From contig MU119334.1 in NCBI GenBank assembly GCA_014904845.1, forward strand, positions 1 through 64,000: 64,000 nt of DNA. Direction: 5' to 3'. The notes under the pieces are model-generated. The model searched no databases. It was not told the DNA's origin and saw only the letters and a program-made list of their open reading frames with translations. Shown here piece by piece: positions 11,183 to 22,303 of the stretch. How positions within the stretch are numbered: the first letter of the stretch is position 1; every line of letters begins with the position of its first letter. The stretch is from Acephala macrosclerotiorum (Eukaryota; Ascomycota; Leotiomycetes; Helotiales; Mollisiaceae). A program made the translations under genes and the position numbers.

Positions 11183-12040
11183 GTACGTGGTGCTGGTGGC
11201 TCGGCCAAAAGCGATGACAGGCCCGGTTGCGGGGTGCTATTGTCGTTCATAAATTCCACCAACTCCCGCCATCAAAGGTGGACTTTGATGGACTTTCAAA
11301 ATGGCAAATGCTCCATCGATATTCTTTGCCCTCAATACGATGACGATGCAACACCCTGGCCGCAGTGCTAGTGCTCGTGGTCCCGGGAATTGCAAATATA
11401 GTCCACGAGTTTCCTAGGTGGCACTCTGATGACTGAACTAGCTGTCGGACATATCGAAACGTGCAGAATTCGTGCATAAGCGGCCTTACCCTACGACGAC
11501 TCAGGCAACGACAACACGATATGAGTTTGGGAATGACGAAAAGTATACATTGGGAAGAGCCAAGCCACCTCGGTAGATTTCTCACCGCATCCCGCGATGA
11601 GAAAAGGCGTTCATTAAGCGCGATGGAACACGAAGCTGACGTTTGTTCAGCTCCCGCTCTGCCTGCTAGACTGAGAGCCAAATATTGGTACAGTGACATC
11701 CTTGATATCCTATCATCGGGCAACCATCATCTCGCCCAACCTGCTCTGCTCTGTTGATAATGATTCCTCTGACAGGATTTGATGGCCAAAGTCCCAGCGG
11801 TTCGAAGGAGAAGAGGGGTATGAAGACAAGCTTGAATGGGTAAGGTTAATTCCGTTACAAACGCTGTCGTAAGCCCGTACCAACAGGACACGCGGTCATA
11901 GATGATGTCTTCAGTGATTCTCGTCAGCACTGTGAAGTGCAGAGTCTCACTCGAAGACTGAATCAAAATCGTCCGAGATGGTGGAAGGAAATGGATGCAA
12001 CGGATCTTCCGGGGAGTTCGGGAACGTCGAAGTCGGGTTT
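11183..12040. other. Intergenic region, no gene recognised
   Basis: About 860 bp to the right of the MITE. A 158-codon open frame on the minus strand (11247-11723) has no recognisable motif, and the opposite strand is equally open. I do not call a gene. Confidence 0.45.
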
Positions 12041-13052
12041 TCAATTCGCTTCGGACTGTACGTACGTCTTCAAGATGCCCGAGATCCAGTCTTTGCCAGC
12101 AGCTCCTTCATGCACATGGAAGGCAAACAGCAGAGGAAAGCAATGCATCTGTTTCTCCCAATCGAGCCAATCTCCCTAGACACCACATTCCCCGAGTTTC
12201 TTTCGAAAGAGGATTGCATCGGGAGTGAGTACATACATCATTTCCAGCTGTCACTCCGTCAACCTTGATGCCAGCCTTTCGATAGAGGCTCAGATCAGCA
12301 AGAATGGGAGAGACCCGGGGATCTGACAGCGACATCTCTCCCGCCCATCCATGTGCTACTTCTGTCGTGGTCTTCCGACTGAGAATTGGATCACGGGGAT
12401 CAACGACATCGATGTCTGGGTTCTCGTTGCGAAGGTCAGTTGCTGGACACATTGCCATGATGGCCTCGACAGGACATGGCCCCGAATGATCCTTCAAGTA
12501 CTCGAACGCCGCATAAAGACCCAGCACCAATGCGATGTTCCCTCCAGATGAGTCTCCAAACAACGTTATGCGAAAGTTCTCCTCTTTGGGTTGTTGGGTG
12601 AGGACATCGTAGAATCGTTCGAGGTGTGCGAGAGAGTGCGAAGCAGGAGAATTCGGCGTCAATAGATAGCTAACAAGGTTGATCTCGTACTCCAGAAGCT
12701 TCATACCAAGCTCTGCGCATAGCAGCCAATGTTCCTTCTCGGGCACGCCACGAAATCCTCCACCAGCAAAATAGTATAATTTGTGTGCTGCTCGGGCCCG
12801 AGGCTCCGACTCCACCGGGTTCTCAAACGTGTAGATCCATGTATCCGCCGTCTGCGACTCTCGTATCTTGCATGTCTTTCGGCATGCTTGTGGGGAGTCA
12901 ACCGAGGAGATCCGCGGGGTTCGTCGTCCCCCGATCTCAGTATGAGGGACGCGAAAGGCTTGATGATGTGTTGGACAGCTGCGTTGGCCGCAGAACGATT
13001 CTCTCGGCGCGCAACTCGAATTGAGGGCTTCAATCGTGGTTGGAGTCGCCAT
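12041..13052 (-). pseudogene. Decayed HSL-family alpha/beta hydrolase (esterase)
   Basis: The minus strand codes a hormone-sensitive-lipase-type esterase. It has an oxyanion-hole variant (YYFAGGGF), the nucleophile elbow GDSSGGN, a DPRVSP stretch, the Asp region TAGNDV, and a final QMHCFPL with the catalytic His. The frame is broken in at least three places. The conserved N-terminal part (IIKPF to ARYESR) is in another frame from WIYTFENP, with the shift near 12845-12862. A GTAT appears duplicated at 12231-12238, just after the catalytic Asp codon. An in-frame TAG lies at 12176-12178, between conserved CGV and GDW. A gene finder could hide the last two lesions by calling 12176-12236 an intron (GTATGT to TAG), but that segment still codes a conserved helix. 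The far N-terminus is uncertain; an ATG at 13052 or 13145 is possible. Function presumably lost. Confidence 0.75.
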
Positions 13053-13145
13053 GTGGAGTATGGGTAACTGTTGAGGTTTGCGAAGGTCGAGTGCTCGAGA
13101 TATGCTGGATTCCGCTGTTGATGATGGCCTCCATAATGAGATCAT

Positions 13146-14020
13146 TTAGCAGCTGCCAACCAAATTAGCGTTGGCGCGCCTACCAAGGCGATGCATCTAG
13201 AGAGTCCTGCCATCCTCGATCTTGCCAAGTACAGCATGACTCCTGTCAGCAGGCGCACAGAGGTAGCGGGCGTTGGTGGTTCTGCTGCTCGCAGGCGCGT
13301 TGCGGTTGAGCAACCTGCGCCGCGGTTAGGAGCAAATGAGGCTTTCTAGCCCAGCAGGGCTGCTCAAACTAGAGATCGATGAGAAAAGGGTGCAAATTGC
13401 CGAAGAATTAACTATGCTCATCTTGTGGTGAAGACGTTCGACAGGGTGACCGTGAAGGTGGAGATACAGGAGAGAAAAGCGACAGAAGACGCTTCGCATT
13501 GATTGCTGTTACGTGTACACTCCTATTGCCCCCCTTCCAGGGCCTTCTCTTGCTGAATCTTGCAGATAATCAATGCGCCTCGAATTTCAGCTCTTGGGAC
13601 TGGTTTCAACTCAAAGAAATTGCGCAACAACATCTTCTCATTCTATTGTATACATGAACGATGCTCCCAAAGCCTGACGTAACTTTACATGCTTAATGTC
13701 GAAAGCACTGTAGAGCTAAAATACAAATTCAAAGTCTATATCTCCCTTTCGCAAGACAACTGTCCTTCCCAGCGTCCGGTCTACCCCTTCCTCGGCATTT
13801 ACAATACAAATCAGAGACCCGATAAAGCTAACATGCCACAGTCATATTCATGCATTGGAAGTACCTCCTCCACGTCCACAAACATGGATCTCCGACGGGG
13901 AAAGTACATGGAGAGAGTTCACAACTCGGGAGATTCGTCCCTCATTCGGCTTGCATGATGGCAAGCTTCTTCCTTCTTGTAATGCTTCAGAAGGCCGTCT
14001 CGGCTCAACCACTTTCCCAC
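13146..14020. other. Intergenic region, no gene seen
   Basis: About 870 bp with no recognisable coding segment on either strand. It lies between the decayed esterase and the 3' end of the coiled-coil/zinc-finger gene. Confidence 0.5.
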
Positions 14021-15542
14021 TCAGCCTGGGCACCGAAAAGCGCTGAGGTTCGCCTTGGAGTCTTGCTCTGTCAGTAGCAGGTTGTGGATGTGGCACATAT
14101 GCCCGATAAACTCTCTGATAGACCCAGTCTTGTAACCCGGTGGACACAAGTGACACACGTAAGGACTTGCTCCAGGAGCCGGTCGTGCCGCCATCTGGCT
14201 GACCTCAACTTTCATCAGCTCCTTTACGGCATCAAGATCGCCATGCGAGAATGGAAATATGAGTGGAATGTCCTTCAGCCATTTTGTGACACATTCTGCC
14301 TTTTGGTCTAGAGCTTCTTGAAGAAGTTCTTGTTGGCTCTTGAGTGCTGCGGCTTCTCGCGCTTGTATTTCTCGTGCAGCTGCTTCCACTCGTCTGTGTT
14401 GTTCTCGGGCATGTCTCCCTCGAGCCTGCTGTTCTTGTTCCTGCTGCTCGAGCTCTTCTTGATCTCGCACTTCTTTGTTCCGTGCTGCTTGCTTGAGTTC
14501 CTCTTGGCATCGGTGTGCTGCATGCTGCAATTGTTGCACTAATTCCTTTTGTCGTTGAATCACGGATTGCTCCCGTAAATCCTGTTCTAAATCCTGTTGC
14601 CGTTAAAGTCCGGCCCGTTCCCGTGCCTGATGCTCTCGTAGTTGTTGCTCTAGCTCCTGCTGACGTTGCAGTGCGGCTTGCTCTCGTAGCTGTTGTTTCC
14701 GAACCTGCAGCTCGAGTTCTTGTTGACGCTGGAGTAGACTTTCCTGGAACGTCGGTAACTGGGCATTTGTCAGTATGCACTAAAACGAGGCAATCTAAAG
14801 AGGTTGATTCACCCGAAAGGCTTCAGTCTGGACTCGTTGAGTGAGATGGTCAAAGATCTTTTTGACAAAGACCTTCTTGTATGGAAATGCCAAGGTCAAC
14901 TGTATGTATATTTCATTGTCTTCTGTCGTGATCGAAGAAATCTTCAGATGGCTGTTGAAGTGTGCAGTGATGAACGGGACAACGACTCGGATCTTAGGCT
15001 CTGATGTGGGATTCGCCGTGTTCAAAAGCTGATGAACCTTGTTCAACAGTTCAGCATAGGTTGGAATTGGACTTGTGATGACTTCTGGGACTCGAGCCTT
15101 GATGTTTTGAACGGATGCTCCTCTGTCATTGCTTTTGTTCGCTGCTTGTCCTTGCTTCGGTCGTGTCTTGGTGTTGGCCATCTGTTTGATCTGCTGCGGT
15201 ACCAGGTCGAGATTCAATGTCTGTTCCTTGATTGACATCTGCTCATGGAAGGCATTGTTTATTTCTTGTTTGATCTGCTTCGGTGCATGGTCGGCTTCCA
15301 GCTTGATTTGCTTTGCTGCGTGGTCGGAACTGTATGTCATCCGAGTCGGACGCACATTGTCAGCCAGCTGGCACCTTGGAAAAGTGTATCCGTGAATATT
15401 GCTGATGCCTTCAACATTAGAGGCGATCATCACAGCTGGAATCTATGGCTGTACTCTGTAAAGAAGAGAAAGAGGAGTGCTTACTCATCGCTCTCGCTTC
15501 GTAGTCGCTTGCCGAGGCCAGGGACGACCTTGGCAAGTCCAT
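14021..15542 (-). pseudogene. Coiled-coil protein with C-terminal zinc-finger-like motif, internal stop
   Basis: Three exons (15485-15542, 14813-15435, 14021-14758) join in frame. The first 220 residues are mixed, with charged repeats containing KQIK. A Gln/Glu/Arg-rich coiled coil built on repeats of RQQELEQQLRE follows. The C-terminus has a C-x2-C ... H-x4-H arrangement (CHLC and then HMCHIH) that looks like a degenerate C2H2 finger. Inside the coiled coil an in-frame TAA (14603-14605) replaces what the neighbouring repeats show to be CAA (Gln in LQRQQ). A single C-to-T change would explain it. No convincing intron removes the codon. The start ATG at 15542 is a model; the first intron acceptor chosen (CCAG at 15436) keeps frame. 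The function is unknown. The protein would be truncated to about 280 residues unless the stop is an error or is bypassed. Confidence 0.6.
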
Positions 15543-16733
15543 GGTGTCTGCTGTCGTGTTTAAGGCTCAATTTGTTGCTCCAGGTTGCAGAAGTCTTGGG
15601 TTGAAAGAAGGTGAAGAGCTTTGGAAGTTAGGAAGTGGCGAAGTTTCGTTGAAGTAGCTGCTTGTCCTGGCATCACCCAAACGGAAGCTACAAGCACCCC
15701 CAAAATGGAAGGAACCCCCAAGCCACCCCGAACCCACTCCCAGAAAGTCATTTCATGCAACGCGATATCATTAAGAATAAGAGGTAAGATCATTAAGTTG
15801 AAATTTTGCAACTAAATAAATCGAAACAAGCAGGTGCAGTTGAATATTAGGATTATAGACCGATACAAGCCTGCCTTCACCATGATCCCTCGGCACACCG
15901 CGAGATGATGAAGCTGTGCACTTTAGTTAGCACATGTATCTGTCTAATTCGCCATTTAAAAGTAAGCCTATCACTCCGTTTTGAATGGCCAATGGAGTCG
16001 TCATCTTTCAGTCACCTCGACTGTCTTCTTTGCACCATCTCCTATGATCTTCGTTCAGGTCACGCAGGAGAAATATTACCGCAACGCAGATTACCTCAAT
16101 CCTTAACCCTCAAACTTGCACAGCCATTCAGAAGCTAGATCTTAGAAAGTGAGATAAATTACTAAGGGGAGTTTGTAGTTTGTAAGGAATAATTTGACAG
16201 CAAAGCTTCAACGTTGAAGTGAAGCCTAGGCAGGTCTAATTCTGTTCGGGAAATGAGAATGGGCAGAGAGCTGAGTCTAATATGGCATGGTCATCGCGGG
16301 TTTAGAGGCAACGGTGGTTCCGCTTTATGAGACTTGGAAGCTTGATGAGTGCCTGAACACTGTGCAAATATAAACATGATTAATAGGTGACCGGAATCTA
16401 CCAGTCGAAGAGCACTTGAGTCAAAGTGAATACCAAGCCACTTGACTATTAATTTGATAAGAGGCAGGCACGTATATTTGTGTACACGACTTACCAGTAT
16501 GTTTGATACAGCTAACCACTTTCTATTCAACACACTTAGCCAGAATATCCTAAATCTCCTAACATGATACTCCAGAATAAGCAGCCCATCGACGCTTGAC
16601 GAAAATAGTCATGATCATCATATCTCCACATATCATCACAAATTAATACACTTCTATCCAATTCCATCCCACGTTCCCCTTTTCCAAGGACCAAGAATCC
16701 CCAAACCCAAGCTAAACACTAACATCCTCACTT
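15543..16733. other. Intergenic region, no gene recognised
   Basis: About 1.2 kb. A short frame runs upstream of the proposed start of the coiled-coil gene (to about 15811), and small frames occur at 15905-16138 and 16291-16533. None carries a motif. Confidence 0.45.
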
Positions 16734-16955
16734 TCAAGAAAATATAGCCAATGTCCAATCATATACTCTAGTGAAGTTCGTCCCAATCCTCCAACCTTCT
16801 TTTTGAGTGTACTTCATTCTTCCGCTGTGAGATTCGTGTAGATCGATACCTCTCATGGGCTGGTGTTTGAAGCTCCAGATACTGCCATGCACGTGCGTGG
16901 AGGAGAAGCCAAGTTTTGCCATGGCGAAGAGCATATCGTTCCAAGGGGCTTCTCC
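16734..16955 (-). pseudogene. Isolated HicA-like domain relic (copy C)
   Basis: About 72 residues in an open minus-strand frame match the compact domain also seen at 18766-19120. It has a Trp-led helix ending in AMAKLGF, a strand pair around HGSIWSF, a His-containing strand (DLHESH), a Lys/Arg-rich stretch, and a final YDWTLAIF before the stop. The order Trp-helix-GF-GS-x-W-x-F-His resembles the small double-stranded-RNA-binding-like fold of HicA mRNA interferases, which in fungi appears as the last domain of larger proteins. I infer this from pattern only. No N-terminal partner domain can be found upstream, so this looks like a detached C-terminal remnant. The first four or so residues before the Trp are open but unrecognised. 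Confidence 0.45.
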
Positions 16956-17024
16956 CGCTTGGTTGCTGTGGTTTCTATCATGGGACACTGCCGCAAGTAC
17001 ATATTTGTCGGCGTTGCATCTCAT

Positions 17025-18225
17025 TTGTACTGCTAAAAGCAGAATTGTCGCAAATCTAGACTACAATGTTTACGCTTGCGTTCCAACCTCTTGCGTCGAT
17101 TCTCTAGGCTTCTCCACAGATCAAGATCCCCTACACTCTGAAGAGATGTATCATCCTCTTGTGATAATTGACTGTCACATACTATCTAGTACGAATGTGT
17201 CGTTTAGTCTTGCACCCTTGGAAGACTTAAGTTACTTGACCACGAATTTGTTGCAGCAAATTCTCTAGAAGCCATTTTTCAATGTTGGGCAGTTACAAGC
17301 GATCTATATAACTTTCCAGAGAGATAGAGGGGAGAAATTAAACAGAAGGCAGAGGTATCATCCCAAAGACGTTCGCAACTATCTTCGTGCTGTGCTCTGC
17401 TAGTAATTGTCACTTGACCTCAAGCAGCATTCGTAGATCACAGCACAGCCAGAATGCTCGTCGCGCATGGCCCAAACGTCCAAGCAATCCGTGACCTTCT
17501 GACATCACCCCTCCCATATTTTTAATTTCAGAGGAGAGCATACATAGACCAACAATTCATGGCAGGTATTGCGACCTCAGGATCGAGGTGGTAAAGTGTA
17601 AATTTCGTGGGCAAATTGGTGCGCAGGATCACGAAGGTTTCGGCATTATAAAATTAGATTTCTCTAGCGTCGGTGATAGAAAAAGTATCTTTCTACAGGG
17701 CGTGGGCGTGATCGCTAAACATCAGCACGGTTAAAGCCTGTCTCAGTAATGTGATCGCCGGAATTTAGGTGCCGCGGCCCCTGGATCAGGTGTCAGCTTA
17801 CTACTTGTATGACCTTTGACAATTTCTTCAGTACGTACTTTCTAACTAATCTTGTTAGGGGTCAAAATCTTGGGACATTTATAGAACTAGGTAAATGATC
17901 AGGAGAAAGTATAAGATTGTAACGTTTCAATAGAGTGCGAGATCCACAAGGTCACAAAAAAACCCCTCACAGAACTGACGTACATTTTATTGAAGGTCTA
18001 GAGTCAGTACGTCATAACAAGAAAAGTACTTCATGGTCGGAGAACTCTGTATTGTGCTGAGTCTAAGCAAGTTCCTCCAATCCGACAGCCCGAAAATCAC
18101 ATCCATAATTATCCAACAGCTCACATCCCATTTCCGAATGTGTCCTTATCCAATATCACAGCATTCAAGATCACCCATCGGGGTGTCGCCGACTCTCCAT
18201 CCTCCTTCTCCTTGATTACTACCTC
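17025..18225. other. Intergenic region, no gene seen
   Basis: About 1.2 kb of AT-rich sequence with many stops on both strands. No domain or RNA gene was recognised. Confidence 0.5.
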
Positions 18226-18272
18226 CGGAAGGGTTTCGGGTGGACGACGCGTCGTCCACCCAAACCCTTCCG
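18226..18272. repeat. 47-bp near-perfect palindrome without spacer
   Basis: The left arm (18226-18249) and the right arm (18250-18272) are reverse complements over 23 positions, with a single extra C in the left arm. The arms meet at ACGCGT with no loop. The outer part is CGGAAGGGTTT and the inner part GGGTGGACGACG. It sits outside any recognised gene, about 140 bp downstream of a HicA-like relic. It can extrude as a cruciform or be transcribed into a long hairpin. Confidence 0.9.
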
Positions 18273-18389
18273 AAGATCATCTCCAACGTTCTAAGCTTGC
18301 CAGGCAAGGAACTTAGCTCCCTCTTTGCCACTCTCGTGCAGGCAGTCAATAACAAATGACTTTACATCATGGTTCTCAGTCAGCGCTCT

Positions 18390-18700
18390 CTTGGCTGGTC
18401 TGAAGGCCTACCGGCCTCCACCGATGGCGATGACACTGAAACCAACTCCTGCCAATGCCCAGACACACTCTACCCAGGTGACTGGAGCTGGCTTGCCCTT
18501 TTGATGGGGGTTGTACAGGATAGAATCCAGTATATCCTTAGCACGCTTGAAGATTGCGATAGTCTTCGTCCTTGTTGTAGGCTCAGACGATGCTTTGAAC
18601 TCTTCAGAATGTTGAAGCTTCTCTTTGTGATATCTGTGGCCCGACTTGCCGCTCTTTACAGGCTATGCATTGGGTACACTGTCAACTCTGAGATTGTCCT
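18390..18700 (-). pseudogene. HicA-like domain relic (copy B), truncated
   Basis: In one minus-strand frame a Lys/Arg-rich linker (TRTKTIAIFKRAKDIL) leads into VTWVECVWALAGVGFSV and a GGGR segment, then a TAG (18408-18410). This repeats the layout of copy A just upstream on the same strand: a KT-rich linker, a Trp-led helix, GF, then GG. The strand and His parts that should follow are not open in this frame. It reads as a duplicated and truncated copy of the same domain. No start codon of its own is visible. Confidence 0.35.
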
Positions 18701-18765
18701 GAATACCCCAACCTCCCTCAACACCAACAAGAATGTCCAACTCTGCGATCCGTGGCGGATCAGTA

Positions 18766-20767
18766 TCAGTTCTGCAATGTCATGCTCCCACATAATTTCC
18801 GTTCAACGAACTTCTCCAAAGTCCAATCAAAGGCCTTCTGCAAGTCCCCTTTCATCTTGAGTGCTTTCTCTCGGTGGATCCCGTGCTCATGATCATCGTG
18901 AAACAGGATGGGCCGGAGATCGAGCTCTTCCTTTGGTGTGAACCACCACATACTACCACCCACAGGAGAGATTGCAAACCCCAAAATCAGCCACGGCCTT
19001 GCAAATGGCAGTCCAAGTGACCTTGCCAACTCCGGTAAACAAGGATTCGAACATGCTTAAAGACTTCAGGCCGACTTGGTATTCTGTCCTGGCAGGACGA
19101 AGAGGAGGCTGCGTGGTTTTAATTATCTCATCGTTTAAATCTTTATACTTCCGATGAGTGGGCTTCTCACTAGTAGTGGGTCGGACCCTTGGGATTGCTT
19201 TTGATGATTCTACCTTGTCGGAATAGTTGGGAGGGCTTCGAGGATCTTTTTGGTATCGAATTGGTCTAAATAGGGAGCTGGAATAGCCGTATTGTCACAG
19301 ATACGCGGGGGCGTCAACGAGATTAAGCTTTCAACCGGTTTCTGCTGTTTTTCCACGGCGGCATGATGCTGTGTACCGCTGTCTTCACCTCTGTCCCTCC
19401 ACTCACTTCCTCGTCACATTGTCTGACAGTGGGAGTTGGAGGCAGTTCCTCATCATCTTGACCACGGCCAGTATCCTCTTCAACGGCAGCCTTCAAAATG
19501 AGATCTGGCGTGGAAGTATCCTCCTCTTTCTGTTCGCTTAGATTCTCGAGCGGAGAAGGTGCGTCGTCAGGCGAGACTTCACTGATTGAAGAGTCGGGCA
19601 AAGAGATTTCTAGAGCTCTGCCGGTAGTGGATGCGGGGGTTCGAGAGCAACGTTTCGAATACGAGTACTCCTCTCTTTGCTAGCTGGATAGGTGCATATT
19701 CCGTCAACAAAGGTTTAGGTCCAATCCATCTCGCCACACTGGGCCCGTTGCTGTCCTTGAACATGGAATTAAGCCATTTTCAAGTTCAATTCAACAGTAT
19801 TGTGGGACGCGCGGTCAAAAACGTCCCAAAGCTCTTCCAAGTACCTCTTCAACTCAGTTCGGAGGGGCATTAAGCTGATCCCCTGGTTCTCTCTCCTTCC
19901 TGTCCTGTTCAAAATCTAGATAAGCAGAAAGTCGAAGAGCTGCCTCCACTTTCCCAAGCCACGCGGTTGTGATACCGAACTCAGCGAAGGCTGCATTTGG
20001 TGTGTTGGAAATAACATTTATTTCGTTGCCTAGCGCTGTTATCCATTCATGGGAAGGCCGGACTAGATGATTGATAAGACTTTGAACAACTTTAAGGTCC
20101 TCAAGTATCATCAATACCAAACGATAGGTATTATGAGAGGGCTCTGCGGAGCTGAGGAGGTGGATGTTTCATCGAGTGCTGTTCCTCGATAGCCATTTTG
20201 GCTGCACAACAACACAAAGCGACGCATGAGCGGAACATCCTTAGCAGGTATGAGCTCTGGATGGTCTGGTGGGTTATCTTTCTTGTACGAGAAGAGTTCT
20301 TTCATCCCTGGTGACCCTGGCAATACAAGTTTGAGCTCACGAGCTATGTTTACGTACATCAAGGACAAGAACAGCCACAAGGTAGCAATTTCGTGGATGT
20401 AGTCATTTGAAAGAATGCTCGTGGCCGACAAGTCCTGCTTCCATTTGACCCAGAGCTCCTGCACTTTGCTCAACTGCTCGCTGCATGATCTCCAGAAAAA
20501 GAAGTGTCTGTAAGAAAATGCCACGGCGTTGCAAACGCCCCGCCCCCAGTGCTTTTGCAGGTTACCAGGGTGCTTGTGGCCGTTCATCGCAGGATGACGT
20601 TCTGAGAAGTCCCTAAAGGTGACCATGGCGGTCTGCGGATCATCTCTCAATACGAAGATCTCTGCTCCGTAGGTAGCACGCGTGGCTTTGATGAGGGATT
20701 GTAGGTGGTTGTATGGAGGATCCACAGGTATGCTTTCGCGCCCGCAAGGGGTCATTGATGGTGTCAT
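18766..20767 (-). pseudogene. Broken gene for a large helical protein ending in a HicA-like domain (copy A)
   Basis: A chain of open segments on the minus strand reads like one protein. A 218-codon frame (20111-20767) is rich in aromatic and helical residues. A helix-rich piece (19854-20120) begins LMILEDLKVVQSLI. A further piece (19579-19764) contains KPLLTEYAPIQLAKRG. An acidic Ser/Thr/Pro linker follows (19323-19601), and then the C-terminal domain (18766-19120). That domain has VTWTAICKAV, GF, PVGGSMWWFTP, a HDDHEHGIH stretch and a closing FDWTLEKF. The pieces lie in different frames. I find no convincing introns at 20118-20130 or 19790-19870, and a one-base change in the T/G run at 18979-18988 splits the last domain in two. 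The layout recalls fungal proteins with a long helical N-terminal region (DUF6604-like) and a terminal HicA-like domain; that link is tentative. The N-terminus is not located. Confidence 0.45.
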
Positions 20768-21900
20768 TGCAAAGGTTCCCAGTTCTACCAGAGAGCTTTA
20801 TGATGGTGTTTTCTGCTGGGGGTAGGACTATGATGTTGAAAGATGGCCGCGGAAGAGGAAGGAGGAGAATTAGGTCGCGTATATCGAAGTAGTGGAGGGA
20901 AGGGAGTACGCGCTGTTGTGTGTTAGTACTGTACATTACTGCGAAGTAGGTGTATCCAAGGAAAGGGGGAAGGGCAGATACGCGAGGTAATTGCAGAAGA
21001 ATTCCAGACTCAACGCAAAGGTAGTATTGCGACGGGACGGAGATCTGGGACACGCAAGTCGCTGTCAAGAATCTCGAGAGCCCTTTGGTCTTTCGTACCA
21101 GTCTTGCGCTCTTATTCGTCGTCGAGACGAGTGATGTAGGTTGACAGCAGTGGTGGTGTGAATGGAAGTGTAGATATGATCTAGAAGCAAAGGTTTCAAA
21201 AGTCTTAAAATTCGAGAGACATCAAGAAGGCTATCAAGACAAAATTCTAGCCAAGAATATTCATCGCAGCTATGCCGACCACGACATCATGTCCGGGAAA
21301 ACATCAATGGCTCAGGGCACAGAGCACGTGATCTATAGCTAGATCCAGTCCAGCTCCCCCTTTCTGGGCTCCGTTTCCAACTTTCTCTCAACTTTATAGA
21401 CATTGAAAAGAATCCAAAGTACTATAGAAATTGATGGATGAAAAGACAAGCTGTGCACAGACCCCTACGTTGTCGTCGTGATTGCCGTCGTCCCCTTCAA
21501 CCCCAGTAGCACACGGACCCGACGACGCAGCTAGATGCCGAGCTTCAATAAATGAATGTCATGGAACAGGAATAGAGAATGCAAAGCTTCAGACCAGAAA
21601 ACAGAGTGAGAGAAGTTGACCATGAGTTCGGGACTGGAGGATATTTGTTGCGAGGCACGTGGTGAAATGAGTCTGGAAGTCGACTTGATCAGTGTAATAA
21701 GCTCAGCACGGAGAACTTGAAGAGAGTATGGAGGTCATGAACGACAGACACTCGACACTGAGTCATTCATAACCCATCCACATCACCGCCATTAAGAAAG
21801 CCAGCACGTGATACGATCCCCTACCTCGAATGTCAAGACCGCCACCTCCATCTCTCCAACCTCCCAAGCATCAAACAAAGTCCAAAGCCCCCCAGAAATC
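20768..21900. other. Intergenic region, possible unplaced 5' exons
   Basis: About 1.1 kb. A 142-codon minus-strand frame (20640-21068) overlaps the start of the broken helical-protein gene in another frame and may contain part of its lost N-terminus. The rest has no recognisable coding segment. Confidence 0.4.
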
Positions 21901-21916
21901 CACCGCAAAGCCACGC

Positions 21917-21930
21917 AATAAATATAACAC
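21917..21930 (+). promoter_or_regulatory. TATA-like box before a CT-rich leader
   Basis: An AATAAATATAA stretch is followed by about 70 bases rich in C and T and then by a leader ending CAACTAA just before a GTAAGC splice donor at 22148. This arrangement is typical of strongly expressed fungal transcripts. The promoter call rests on pattern only. Confidence 0.4.
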
Positions 21931-22147
21931 CCCTTCCACCCCTTTCATTGCTTACCCCTCGAAACGCATTGAAAACAGATAGGAAGAACACCCCTCCCGA
22001 CCTGCCTTTTCCCGACTCAGGACAGACATCTCCTTAAATACCCACCCAAACTCAATATCTGATTCGCTTCCCAACATCACTTGACATCTCTGCAATCCCT
22101 CTCAATATAACTCAACAATCTTATATATCGTCAAGAAAATCAACTAA

Positions 22148-22303
22148 GTAAGCGTAGCGTATCCCGTGAACAGCCGTAAAGAAGGTTACGGTGAGCATAT
22201 GCGCCGTCTTGCTTTCCGAACCCTCCTTTTAACCATCAGGGCGAAAACGGAAGGTTTAGCGAGGAGGGCGATAGCCCTTTGCTATTTCTCTTATGATTTA
22301 CAG
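22148..22303 (+). ncRNA. Probable intron containing a run of stable hairpins
   Basis: A GTAAGC donor (22148) and a TTTACAG acceptor (ending 22303) bound 156 nt that are unusually structured. CCGTAA/TTACGG (22174-22179 with 22186-22191) closes a 6-nt loop, with outer pairing between GCGTAT and ATATGC. CCCTCC/GGAGGG (22221-22226 with 22263-22268) encloses AACC/GGTT. GGGC-GATA-GCCC follows (22266-22277). Two hairpins and a tail recall a snoRNA layout, but I see no clear C/D or ACA box pair. A 39-codon open frame starts at 22336, after the acceptor. It may be a structured intronic RNA or a regulatory leader; not identified. Confidence 0.35.

Noticed and set aside
14232..14780. 182-codon minus-strand frame rich in Thr, Ala and Arg
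   Set aside because: It is an out-of-frame reading of the coiled-coil repeat; the overlapping Gln/Glu frame is the real one.
18369..18860. 163-codon plus-strand frame
   Set aside because: It overlaps, on the other strand, coding-like HicA-domain sequence; it has no motif itself.
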